Source: Aquimarina mycalae
GTDB lineage: Bacteria > Bacteroidota > Bacteroidia > Flavobacteriales > Flavobacteriaceae
Reading direction: 5' to 3'
Assembly: GCF_029906345.1 (NCBI RefSeq)
Contig: NZ_JARYGY010000004.1
Span: 372,001-436,000, forward strand
Length of the DNA stretch: 64,000 bases
Positions 1-9,100 of this stretch are shown in pieces. Every line of letters begins with the position of its first letter. The stretch's first letter is position 1. The notes beneath the pieces are model-generated. The model was not told the DNA's origin. It worked only from the letters and a program-made list of their open reading frames with translations, and did not search any database. The position numbers were made by a program, and so were the translations under genes.

Positions 1-621
1 CATAAAAAAGTTAAGCTTATTTCCGAATTGAACAAAGGAACAGGTTGTTTGTTGGATATAGGAGCTGGAACGGGTGATTTTTTAATATATGCCAAAGGTA
101 AGAATTGGGAAGTAAGTGGTGTGGAGCCTAATGATGATGCTAAAATGTTGGCACACAAAAAAGGTGTTAATTTAGAATCAGAAACAAAATGTTTCGAATC
201 CAATAGTTTTGATATTATTACAATGTGGCATGTATTAGAACATGTGCCAGATTTAGAAGAGCAGATAAAGGAATTAAAACGACTTTTAAAACCCAAAGGT
301 CATTTGATTATTGCGGTTCCTAATTTTAAGGCATACGATGCTAATTATTATAAATCTTATTGGGCGGCATATGATGTGCCGAGACATCTTTGGCATTTTT
401 CAAAAAAATCTATAGCTAAGATTTTTGATGATAAAGAAATTTTATTGAATAAAACAATCCCTCTTAAATTTGATTCGTTTTATGTGTCACTTTTATCAGA
501 AAAATATAAAAATGGAAAAATGAATTTTCTTAAATCTTTCTGGATAGGATTTCTTTCTAACATGAAAGCAAAACGAACAAAAGAGTATTCCTCTCATATA
601 TATGTTTTAAAAAACGAATAA
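1..621 (+). CDS. Class I SAM-dependent methyltransferase (5' end outside window)
   Basis: The reading frame is open from base 1 and has no convincing start, so the gene begins left of the window; 206 codons are visible. Residues LLDIGAGTGDF form the glycine-rich motif I that binds S-adenosylmethionine. It is followed by an acidic residue in GVEPNDDAK (the adenosine-ribose contact), by FDIITMWHVLEHV (motif II region) and by LKPKGHLIIAVPN (strand 5). This is the layout of the Methyltransf_11/23 families. The substrate cannot be told. Such enzymes in flavobacteria act on small molecules, quinones or sugars. The C-terminal third is basic and poorly conserved. A terminator follows, so this is the last gene of its transcription unit. 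The TTG at 28 could be read as a start, but that would cut into the fold just before motif I, so it is unlikely. Confidence 0.85.
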   Translation, partial: HKKVKLISELNKGTGCLLDIGAGTGDFLIYAKGKNWEVSGVEPNDDAKMLAHKKGVNLESETKCFESNSFDIITMWHVLEHVPDLEEQIKELKRLLKPKGHLIIAVPNFKAYDANYYKSYWAAYDVPRHLWHFSKKSIAKIFDDKEILLNKTIPLKFDSFYVSLLSEKYKNGKMNFLKSFWIGFLSNMKAKRTKEYSSHIYVLKNE

Positions 622-688
622 TTTTCAATTTTAAGAAGATTTAGGACATTTTTGATACGTTTTACTTCGGATTGTATTGGTTTTTTAT

Positions 689-715
689 AAAAGGAGCTTA
701 AAAGAGCTCTTTTTT
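689..715 (+). terminator. Intrinsic terminator after the methyltransferase
   Basis: A 10-bp stem (AAAAGGAGCT pairing with AGCTCTTTTT, one G-T wobble) with a six-base loop runs into a T tract. It lies 68 bases after the methyltransferase stop codon. Confidence 0.75.
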
Positions 716-821
716 AATTGAATTTAATCGGTTTTTCTTATGGTTTTTCTATCCTTTATTGTTTTTTCTTATGTTTACTTAATTTGAGGAATTAATCGCC
801 ATAACATCAAATGAACTTTGA

Positions 822-829
822 TACTTTTG
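822..829 (+). promoter_or_regulatory. -7 promoter element for the OmpH-like gene
   Basis: TACTTTTG matches the Bacteroidota -7 consensus TAnnTTTG. It ends 21 bases before the ATG at 851, which supports that start over an upstream TTG at 818. No clear -33 TTG is present at the usual spacing. Confidence 0.45.
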
Positions 830-850
830 CCAGAACTAAATTTTAGAATA

Positions 851-1378
851 ATGAGAAAATGTATATGGATTGCAGTTGCATTAATTACAATGGCTTCTTG
901 TAATCAGCAAATCGAAAAAACAGGTTTTGTAAATAACACAAAAGTAGTGTCTGATTTTAATGAGATGAAAACTGCTCAAGAGAAATGGACAAAAAAGAAT
1001 AATGAGGTTAGAGCTGAGTTAGAAGAAAAAGCAAAGCAGTTTCAAATAGAAGTTCAAGGATATCAAACTATAATGAAATCCATGACCAAAGCTAATAGAG
1101 AAAAGAAAGAACAAGAATTGTTAGTTAAACAACAAGGATTGCAAAGAGAACAGCAGACTAGAATGCAAGAAATTCAGAAGGGTAGTCAGACTGAAATTGA
1201 TTCTATAATTAGCAAAGTAAAAGATTTCATAAAAGAATATGGTAAGAAAAATGGATACACATATATCTATGGTGAAACCGAAGTTGGTAATATCTTTTAT
1301 GCTAAAGAAGAACTTGATTTGACAGATAAGATAATAGAGGAATTAAACGGAGAAAAGTCTTCTAAAGAAGAAAAATAG
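851..1378 (+). CDS. OmpH/Skp-family periplasmic chaperone-like lipoprotein
   Basis: The protein has 175 residues. The N-terminus (MRKCIWIAVALITMASC) is a lipoprotein signal peptide with its lipobox cysteine at residue 17, so the mature protein is probably lipid-anchored rather than soluble like E. coli Skp. The middle, roughly residues 35-130, is highly charged with almost no glycine or proline and should form the long antiparallel helical hairpin (tentacle) typical of OmpH/Skp. The end, KKNGYTYIYGETEVGNIFYAKEELDLTDKIIEELN, is split between strand residues and the closing helix; GYTYIYGE and DLTDKIIEELN are characteristic of flavobacterial OmpH proteins. The expected role is to hold unfolded outer-membrane proteins in the periplasm. 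The gene stands alone, with its own promoter-like element and a terminator downstream. The ATG at 851 is chosen because the signal peptide starts there. Confidence 0.8.
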   Translation: MRKCIWIAVALITMASCNQQIEKTGFVNNTKVVSDFNEMKTAQEKWTKKNNEVRAELEEKAKQFQIEVQGYQTIMKSMTKANREKKEQELLVKQQGLQREQQTRMQEIQKGSQTEIDSIISKVKDFIKEYGKKNGYTYIYGETEVGNIFYAKEELDLTDKIIEELNGEKSSKEEK

Positions 1379-1400
1379 TCCCTTATGTAATTATAATATT

Positions 1401-1434
1401 AAAGCTCATTTGGATAATCTAAATGAGTTTTTTT
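1401..1434 (+). terminator. Intrinsic terminator after the OmpH-like gene
   Basis: CTCATTT (1405-1411) pairs with AAATGAG (1421-1427), and a run of T residues follows directly. The stem is short and AT-rich but well placed, 27 bases after the stop codon. Confidence 0.65.
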
Positions 1435-1540
1435 GTGTTTATGTTAAGGGAATATTCCCCGAAAAAGCTTGTTTTTTAATACATAATATTTTTTCTAAAG
1501 CGTAAAATGTGCTTAAGAGAACAGGTATTATATAAATTAC

Positions 1541-1548
1541 TAACTTTA
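1541..1548 (+). promoter_or_regulatory. Possible -7 element upstream of the first SprC-like gene
   Basis: TAACTTTA differs from the TAnnTTTG consensus only at its last base and lies 43 bases before the ATG. It is a weak call made from position and sequence only. Confidence 0.25.
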
Positions 1549-1591
1549 GTATTGCTTTTAAATCATCTATGAACCACATAAACACATTTCT

Positions 1592-3637
1592 ATGAAGAAG
1601 ATTTACATATTAGTAGTGAGCATATTTATAATGTTTTTTATGAATGTTGAAAGCACTGCGCAATCACTATCAGATCCTGAATTTTCTTTTGAAGGAAGTG
1701 CTTCAACTACAACAATTGTTTGTGTATTGGCAGAAAGTTCAGAACGAATTGCGATATCAGAATATACTGGACCATCAGGATTTTTTAGTGCTGGAACTAC
1801 TTTTTATTTGGAATTATCAGATGAATTTGGAGTTTTTCAGAACCCACCTTTAGAGCTGGCAACACTTACCATTAATGAAGCAATCACCTCTAGTCAGGAT
1901 TTGATTTTTGACCCTTTTGAGATGCCATCAGAATTAAGAGGAGAGGATTACAGTTTAAGAATACGTGATGAAAACTCGCTTATTGTAAGTGTTACCGAAG
2001 GTATTCCGATATACTATATTGATATATCTGGTGAGAATGGAATCTCTATAACTGGTCCTAATCCTTTGTCTAATAATGTGGCGTTATGTGGTACAGGATC
2101 AACCACGCTTACTGCATTTCCTGTTGATTTTGCACAATATACGTGGCTGTATGAGGGCAGTCCTATTCCTGGAGAAACGACTAATATTCTTGATAATATT
2201 ACACAACCAGGAACATATACAGTAATATTTGAATCTGGATCTTGTAATACCCCATATGGAGGGAGAAATAGAATTAATATTGAAGTTTTTAATTTGGATC
2301 AGACAAATGTTTTTATTAGCGAAGAAATGGCAGATCCGATAGAGTTTTGCCCTAATTTTGTACCTAAACAATTAACCTGCAGTATAACAGATCCAGCTTA
2401 TACATATGAGTGGTTTTTGGATGGAGAGGCAATTGCCGATTCTAACACCTCTTTCTTAGATCTGCCACAAAGCAATTTTGCTGGAGAGTATACGGTAATA
2501 GTAACAGAAAGTGAAGGTTGTTCTGTAGAAACAAATCCAGTGGAAGTAATCAATCTGGGATCAGATATTCTTACACAACCGCCCCCACAATTAATTATAC
2601 TACCAGAAGAAACCATAACACTCGCTATAACAACTAATGCGCCAGATGGAAGTGAAATCCAATGGTTTGAGAATGGTATAGAAATTCCTGGAGCAACAAA
2701 TCTTTTTATAGATGTAACAGCACCTGGAATGTATAGTGTAGAATTAATGACAAATGATCTTTGCAGAGCCACATTGCGAGCAGAAACAGAGGTTTTTAGT
2801 CCTGTAGACTTTAAACCAACAGTATCGCAAGTTATTGATTGTGATGATAATATTGCAACACTTGCATTAGAAGATTTATTCGGTATTACAGCGGGAGGAT
2901 TAGAAATTCCATTAACCACTAATCAATATGCCTTTTTTGATTTTGAGTGGTTCAGAGATGCTACTACTACAGGAGAAACGGGATTAACTTTTACGGTTAA
3001 CGGAATTAATGAAAATGATTCTTATACACTTACAGCTACATTTATAGCAGGCGATTTTCCAACAGACACTTCTGATCCAGTAATGATAGAGTTTTTAACG
3101 GATGATATCACTATTCTATCAGATCCACCGTTTTTACCTTTCGGCGGAACGGTAACGCTAAGTGTACCACTAAGCAGTTTATACACTTATGAATGGTTTA
3201 CAGATGTTAGTGGAGATTTCCAGCTTATAGAAGGAGAAACTACCAATATGTTAGTGGTATCCGAAGAAGCAAATTACCGAGTAATCATTACCTATCAGGA
3301 TTGTGTGGTTCAGCGAGAAATATCAGTAGGAGATGAACCAGGGGCATCAGTTGTAATCCCTAATGTAATAACTCCTAATGGAAGTCCAGGAGTTAATGAT
3401 AATTGGGTTTTACCAGATGAATTTGAAACATCAGATGTGCAAGTTGCAATATATAGCTCAAATGGTAAGTTGGATTTTGAAAAATCAGGAGGATATAATG
3501 AAGATTGGCCTTCTAATTCAGCTTCGGGCGCGAGTGAGCTTATATACTATTATATAATTACCAGAAATAGCGCAGTAGTCAAAAAAAGGAACAATTACGG
3601 TAATGCGCTAGTTTTTTGCTTTCAAATAGTTTTATAA
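1592..3637 (+). CDS. SprC-like Ig-repeat T9SS substrate, C-terminus frameshifted
   Basis: The protein has 681 residues. It begins with a signal peptide (cleavage near STAQS) and then carries about five Ig-like beta-sandwich modules, each marked by a core tryptophan before a turn (YTWLYEG, YEWFLDGE, IQWFENG, FEWFRDA, YEWFTDV). The end holds a gliding-motility type B sorting domain (VIPNVITPNGSPGVNDNW...). It is a close paralogue of the SprC-like gene at 4176. Compared with that copy it has seven A residues instead of six at 3581-3587, so the last residues of the sorting domain (KKGTITVMR in the paralogue) are replaced by a tail ending FCFQIVL. Removing one A restores KKGTITVMR and a stop at 3609-3611. 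It may be a young pseudogene, a slippage-prone gene or a sequencing error. Its expected role is a surface or motility accessory protein, inferred from SprC. Confidence 0.7.
   Translation: MKKIYILVVSIFIMFFMNVESTAQSLSDPEFSFEGSASTTTIVCVLAESSERIAISEYTGPSGFFSAGTTFYLELSDEFGVFQNPPLELATLTINEAITSSQDLIFDPFEMPSELRGEDYSLRIRDENSLIVSVTEGIPIYYIDISGENGISITGPNPLSNNVALCGTGSTTLTAFPVDFAQYTWLYEGSPIPGETTNILDNITQPGTYTVIFESGSCNTPYGGRNRINIEVFNLDQTNVFISEEMADPIEFCPNFVPKQLTCSITDPAYTYEWFLDGEAIADSNTSFLDLPQSNFAGEYTVIVTESEGCSVETNPVEVINLGSDILTQPPPQLIILPEETITLAITTNAPDGSEIQWFENGIEIPGATNLFIDVTAPGMYSVELMTNDLCRATLRAETEVFSPVDFKPTVSQVIDCDDNIATLALEDLFGITAGGLEIPLTTNQYAFFDFEWFRDATTTGETGLTFTVNGINENDSYTLTATFIAGDFPTDTSDPVMIEFLTDDITILSDPPFLPFGGTVTLSVPLSSLYTYEWFTDVSGDFQLIEGETTNMLVVSEEANYRVIITYQDCVVQREISVGDEPGASVVIPNVITPNGSPGVNDNWVLPDEFETSDVQVAIYSSNGKLDFEKSGGYNEDWPSNSASGASELIYYYIITRNSAVVKKRNNYGNALVFCFQIVL
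2780..3580 (+). repeat. 801-bp near-identical block, copy A
   Basis: This block aligns without gaps to 5355-6155 (offset 2575), with roughly 25 mismatches counted by eye. It covers the last two Ig-like modules and the sorting domain. The upstream halves of the two genes are much more diverged. Confidence 0.9.
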
Positions 3638-4175
3638 TTGAGACTAAAGGTCGGTCGTAGCTAGTTTATTAAATCGGTCATTTTTAAAATATTAAAAAGA
3701 GGATAATAAAATGTCTTTTTGATCTCAAAAACAATGTAAAAGTGATAAAAAAAGTACACTTAATCGGTAAAACCTGCCGATTTTGGGTGTTTTTTTACCT
3801 TTCAAAATACGAAAAATTTACAGGTTTTTTTCATTTTTTCATATAAAAATTTGTTTTTTTGGACATTTTTAAACCAAAATCACTATCATTTTGTGATGTA
3901 ATTTTCTTTTTTAATATTAACATAAAATATTGATTAACAGATTTTTAAACTATAATTTTTCACCAAACAGGTATGGTTTAATCTATTGTAATTATTGTCC
4001 TCAAAACAAGGTAAGAATATTATTACAAAAAAAAATGAAAAATTGGTTTGATATAAACATTTAATTCATAATTTTATGACTTTACAATATTTATATTAAC
4101 AACATTATTAACAAGCACCCCAAATTGCTTGCTTGATTGTGCATATATTCACATCATAATAACAGTGTGATTACT
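3638..4175. other. 538-bp AT-rich intergenic region between the two SprC-like genes
   Basis: No open frame of note is seen. The region holds a terminator for the first gene (3754-3797), long A and T runs, and a 6-bp hairpin (4112-4117 with 4126-4131) about 45 bases before the operon's first ATG. I could not find a clear TAnnTTTG promoter for the spr operon here, although one must exist if the terminator works. Confidence 0.6.
3754..3797 (+). terminator. Intrinsic terminator after the first SprC-like gene
   Basis: AATCGG and CCGATT form the core of a stem that extends through wobble pairs (CACTT with GGGTG, separated by a TT bulge). Seven or more T residues follow from 3790. It lies about 120 bases after the stop codon. 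Confidence 0.65.
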
Positions 4176-6185
4176 ATGAAAAGAAGACTTAACCTATCGT
4201 TACTTGCCTTTGCGCTTAGCTTCCTTACTTCCCTTGAAGCTATAGCCCAGGAAATTACTATGCCTGAATTCTATATCAACGATAGTAATGCTACTGCACC
4301 TGCTGCTTGTGTAAATCAGAACGTTCCCAATCGTTCGGTAATAGCAGAATATAATGGCCCATCAGGCTTTTTTGGTCCAGGAACAGTCTTTATTTTAGAG
4401 TTATCTGATGCTGATGGTGTTTTTCAAGATCCTCCCCTAGAATTGTTTAGGTTTACATCTGCAACTGCAGTTGGCGCGAGTGCAGAATTGGATTTTGGCC
4501 CTTTCCCTATACCAACCGACCTTAGAGGAGAGAATTATAGTATGAGAGTACGTGATGCGGACTCTCAAGTTATTGGACTAACAGAAAACATACCTATCTA
4601 TTATTTTGATACTAGTCAAGGTGTTACGCTGACAGGACCAAATATCGAAGCCAATAATGTGGCACTATGTCAAGGTGACTCTGTAACCTTAACTGCTTTA
4701 CCTGATGGTTTTCCTGCTTATATCTGGACTAGAGATGGAAATGTAATAGCGGGAGAAACGGGTAATACATTAGAAAATGTATCTCAACCAGGAAATTATA
4801 ATGTGAAAATCGATTTTGGTTTTTGTAATGCATTTTTCAATTTTGATTCTGCAAATACCAATGTCTTTATTTTTAACACCGCGAATGTGTTTATTAATGA
4901 AGAAGCCGCATCACCTGTAGAGTATTGTCCAGAAGATGTTAAATTATTAACCTGTAGCATTACAGATCCAGCATATACATATGAGTGGTTTTTGGATGGA
5001 GAAGCGATAGCAGATTCTAATACTCCATTTCTTACCTTACCACAAAGTAATTTTGCAGGGGATTATACAGTGATGGTTACAGCAAGTGAAAATTGTTCGG
5101 TATTAACAAATTCAGTGGAAGTAATTAATCTTGGATCAGATATCCTTACACAACCACCACCACAATTAATTATATTACCAAGTGAAACAATAACATTAGC
5201 AATTACTACAAATGCACCTGCAGGTAGTACGATACAATGGTTTGAAAATGACACACCAATTATCGGAGCTAATGGTCTATCTATTGATATTACTACTACG
5301 GGATTGTATCGAGCAGATGTGTTAACCAATGATGTTTGTATGAGTACTTTGCAAGCAGAAACAGAGGTTTTTAGTCCTGTAGACTTTAAACCAACAGTAT
5401 CACAAGTTATTGATTGTGATGATAATATTGCAACACTTGCTTTAGAAGATTTATTCGGTATTACAGCAGGAGGATTAGAAATTCCTTTAACCACTAATCA
5501 ATATACATTTTTTGATTTTGAGTGGTTTAGAGATGGTACTACTACAGGAGAAACGGGATTAACTTTTACGGTTAATGGAATTAATGAAAATGATTCATAT
5601 ACACTTACAGCTACATTTATAGCAGGTGGTTTTCCAACAGACACTTCTGATCCAGTAATGATAGAGTTTTTAACAGATGATATCACGATTCTATCAGATC
5701 CACCGTTTTTGCCTTTCGGCGGAACGGTAACGCTAAGTGTACCACTAAGTAGCTTATACACTTATGAATGGTTTACAGATGTTAGTGGAGATTTCCAGCT
5801 TATAGAAGGAGAAACTACCAATATGTTAGTGGTATCCGAAGAAGCAAATTACCGAGTAATCATTACCTATCAGGATTGTGTGGTTCAGCGAGAAATATCA
5901 GTAGGAGATGAACCAGGAGCATCAGCAGTAATCCCTAATGTAATAACTCCTAATGGAAGTCCAGGAGTTAATGATAATTGGGTTTTACCAGATGAATTTG
6001 AAGCATCAGATGTTAAAGTAACAATATATAGCTCAAATGGTAAGTTGGATTTTGAAAAATCAGGAGGATATAATGAAGATTGGCCTTCTAATTCAGCTTC
6101 GGGCGCGAGTGAGCTTATATACTATTATATAATTACCAGAAATAGCGCAGTAGTCAAAAAAGGAACAATTACTGTAATGAGATAA
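4176..6185 (+). CDS. sprC: SprC-like Ig-repeat protein with type B T9SS sorting domain
   Basis: The protein has 669 residues from the ATG at 4176; an upstream ATG at 4137 would put a polar stretch ahead of the signal peptide. The signal peptide starts MKRRLNLSLLAFALS and is cut near AIAQE. Several Ig-like modules follow, marked by YIWTRDGN, YEWFLDGE, IQWFEND, FEWFRDG and YEWFTDV. The type B sorting domain starts at VIPNVITPNGSPGVNDNW and ends VKKGTITVMR. The gene is first in a tight run: the next gene begins 3 bases after its stop, then follow a giant SprB and SprF. This matches the order sprCDBF of F. johnsoniae, where SprC is a secreted motility accessory protein of unknown biochemical role. 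The symbol rests on gene order and architecture rather than on a sequence search. Confidence 0.7.
   Translation: MKRRLNLSLLAFALSFLTSLEAIAQEITMPEFYINDSNATAPAACVNQNVPNRSVIAEYNGPSGFFGPGTVFILELSDADGVFQDPPLELFRFTSATAVGASAELDFGPFPIPTDLRGENYSMRVRDADSQVIGLTENIPIYYFDTSQGVTLTGPNIEANNVALCQGDSVTLTALPDGFPAYIWTRDGNVIAGETGNTLENVSQPGNYNVKIDFGFCNAFFNFDSANTNVFIFNTANVFINEEAASPVEYCPEDVKLLTCSITDPAYTYEWFLDGEAIADSNTPFLTLPQSNFAGDYTVMVTASENCSVLTNSVEVINLGSDILTQPPPQLIILPSETITLAITTNAPAGSTIQWFENDTPIIGANGLSIDITTTGLYRADVLTNDVCMSTLQAETEVFSPVDFKPTVSQVIDCDDNIATLALEDLFGITAGGLEIPLTTNQYTFFDFEWFRDGTTTGETGLTFTVNGINENDSYTLTATFIAGGFPTDTSDPVMIEFLTDDITILSDPPFLPFGGTVTLSVPLSSLYTYEWFTDVSGDFQLIEGETTNMLVVSEEANYRVIITYQDCVVQREISVGDEPGASAVIPNVITPNGSPGVNDNWVLPDEFEASDVKVTIYSSNGKLDFEKSGGYNEDWPSNSASGASELIYYYIITRNSAVVKKGTITVMR
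5355..6155 (+). repeat. 801-bp near-identical block, copy B
   Basis: This is the partner of 2780-3580. It contains an uninterrupted identical stretch of well over 100 bases around the last Ig-like module. Identity stops close to the end of both genes. Confidence 0.9.
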
Positions 6186-6188
6186 TTT

Positions 6189-9100
6189 ATGATTAAAAGA
6201 ATACTTTTTATATTAATATGTGTCACTTCCCTAAATCTCATTTACGGTCAGGAAGGTGCTTCTAATACTTCAGGTGTTTTGCCGTCGGATATTCCACTGC
6301 ATAACTCATTGAAGTATAATCGTTTTATGTTTAATCCAACGTTTTCTTTAGTTCGTGAAAACAAGAACTCTATAAACATATTTAACCGTAACCCAAGATC
6401 AAGTTTTAATGATAATTCACAAACATATTTTTTAAATTACTCTGCTAGATTCGAAGAAAAAACTGGAGTCGGAATTGGTCTTTTTCAACAGAATGTAGGA
6501 ATATTTAGATTCTTTGGAGCCACACTTAACTATGCATATAACTTAGAACTAAACAGAGATATGAATTTCACCTTTGGTGTAAACTTAAGTTATTCTCAAA
6601 GTTCTCTAAAAAGTAATTTAGACGAAGCTCAGGTTAGCGATGATGTAATTAATAATTATGAAAATAGTTCCGTGTTTTTGCTTCGTCCTGGAGTAAATTT
6701 TAATTACGGAAATTTTGATGTTGGTGTGTCCGTTGGAAACTTAGTGGCGTATAATCTTACAGGAAGTGAATTGTTAACAGATAATTTTGATTATTCTGGA
6801 CATGTCATGTATACAACCGAGTTAGATTGGAGAGAGGATAATGAATTGCGCGGAATGGTATATGCATCTAAACCTGGAGAACAGGATTTAAGATATGGAG
6901 GAAATGTATTATTCGAAATCCCTAAATATGGGTGGGCACAATTAGGATATAATAGCTTTTATGGTGGATCTATTGGTGTAGGTGCAAATATAGTTAAGGC
7001 TGTTTCAATAGGTCTTACTGTTGAGCCTGGAATTGGAGGAGAAGCGAATGCTTCAGAATTTGGTTCGACTTGGGAGTTTGGATTAGCATATAATTTTGGA
7101 AGAGAAGAAAAAAGAAGACGAAGAAGAGGGGTTTCTAATCCAAATTATGAGGCTAGAGATTCTGAAATCAGAAGATTAAAGAAAGAAATTTTACAGCAAA
7201 ATAAACTAATTAGAGAATTACAAGATACAAGAGGAGATTCTTTAAGTCAGGCAGAAAGAACCATGAATAGACTAGAGAGATCTATTCAAGAAGCCAAAGA
7301 AGAAGAAGCTCGTCAAGCAAGTAAGTTAGCATTACAAAGAGAAGAAGAGGTTAAATTACTTAACAAGCAAGCAGAAGAGCTTGAAGCTCAGAAACAACTA
7401 GAGCTTGAAATGGCTCAAAAAGCGGAAGAAGAAGCTGCGGGAAGACAAGCAGAAGAAGCAAGAATTGCTGCTGAAGAAGCAGAACGAGAAGCAGAAGCAG
7501 AACGCCAAGAAGCAGAGGCTGAAGCAATAGCTGAAAAAGAGGAATTAGAGGCTCAGAAGAAACTGGAGTTAGAATTAGCCAATAAGAAGGCAGAAGAAGA
7601 AAGAATAGCATCTCAGAAGAAGTTAGAGCTAGAGATGGAAGAGAAGAAGAGACAAGAAGAATCTCAGAAAACTTTAGAAAGAGAAGTAGCAATACAAAAA
7701 GATGCTGAAGCTGAAGCTGAAAAAGCAAGACTGGCAGAAGAAGCGAGATTAGCAGAAGAGGCACGTTTAGCTGAGGAAGCAAGATTGGCAGAAGAAGCTA
7801 GACTAGCAGAAGAGGCACGTTTAGCTGAGGAGGCAAGATTGGCAGAAGAAGCGAGATTAGCAGAAGAGGCACGTTTAGCTGAGGAAGCAAGATTGGCAGA
7901 AGAAGCGAGACTAGCAGAAGAGGCGCGTTTAGCTGAGGAAGCAAGGTCGGCAGAAGAAGCTAGACTAGCAGAAGAGGCACGTTTAGCTGAGGAAGCAAGA
8001 TTGGCAGAAGAAGCTAGACTAGCAGAAGAGGCACGTTTAGCTGAGGAGGCAAGATTGGCAGAAGAAGCTAGACTAGCAGAAGAGGCACGTTTAGCTGAGG
8101 AGGCAAGATTGGCAGAAGAAACTAGACTGGCAGAAGAGGCACGTTTAGCCGAGGAAGCAAGATTGGCAGAAGAAGCGAGACTAGCAGAAGAGGCAAGACT
8201 AGCAGAAGAAGCGAGATTAGCAGAAGAGGCACGTTTAGCCGAGGAAGCAAGACTAGCAGAAGAAGCGAGATTAGCAGAAGAGGCACGTTTAGCCGAGGAA
8301 GCAAGACTAGCAGAAGAAGCGAGATTGGCAGAAGAAGCACGTTTAGCTGAGGAAGCAAGATTGGCAGAAGAAGCGAGACTAGCAGAAGAGGCACGTTTAG
8401 CTGAGGAAGCGGCTCAAGCCACAGAAGAGAGTCCAGAAGATTTAGATCAGATCCAACAAGAATTGGATAATAGTAGTAGGATTACTAATAAATTAATTGC
8501 AACGAGAGACTCGTTATTAACCTCTACTACAAACCTTGATAAAAGAGACTTTAATAAGCTCTTAGAATCTCTGGTAAATATGAGTGATGAGGCAGAAGAG
8601 ATTAAGAATGATAATGATCCTGCAAGTTCTAGGAGACTTACTTCTAAGAATAGATTTATAAAATTTGCTGAAGCGTCAAGACCAGAAGCTAAATATGCTA
8701 CCAAATATATACCAGGATATCCTGAAGGATATTATTTAATAGGTAATGTATTTAGAGGAGGAACCTATGCAGATAGCTTTACTAAAAAGTTAAAAGACCT
8801 TGGTTTTAATGATTCTCAGGTAATCCTTAATCCAGAAAATCAATATCAATATGTTGCAATTAAGTATTATTCTGATAAGGACGAAGCAGCTGAAAATTAC
8901 TTAAACAGTATTGGAAACAAATACTTTGGAGATATGTGGATACTACATATTGCTAAGAGTAGAGTTGAATCATTAAAAAGATTAGTACAAGAAACACGAT
9001 TGATCAAAGATACAGTAAAGGATGACACTGTATTAACAGAGAGTCTATCGTATATTGGAGGACACAATATTCAAAACGGATATTATTTGATCACCAATAT

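Noticed and set aside
818..850. TTG start for the OmpH-like gene
   Set aside because: It would place 11 extra residues before the signal peptide and lies at the -7 promoter element, so it would not be transcribed.
1644..1853. Short overlapping frame inside the first SprC-like gene
   Set aside because: It is an alternative frame within a well-supported coding region and lacks start signals or protein-like composition.
3638..4175. Small RNA gene in the gap before the spr operon
   Set aside because: Apart from the terminator and a 6-bp hairpin, I see no promoter or stable fold; the AT-rich sequence gives no support.
8122..8394. Leucine-rich minus-strand open frame across the SprD repeat
   Set aside because: It is the reverse complement of the 18-bp repeat and gives a low-complexity Leu/Val protein without start signals. 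It is a shadow of the plus-strand gene, as are the minus-strand frames at 7360-7782 and across SprB.
7725..8408. CRISPR-like array
   Set aside because: Units are directly adjacent, in frame and have no unique spacers, and no cas genes are present. It is a coding repeat.
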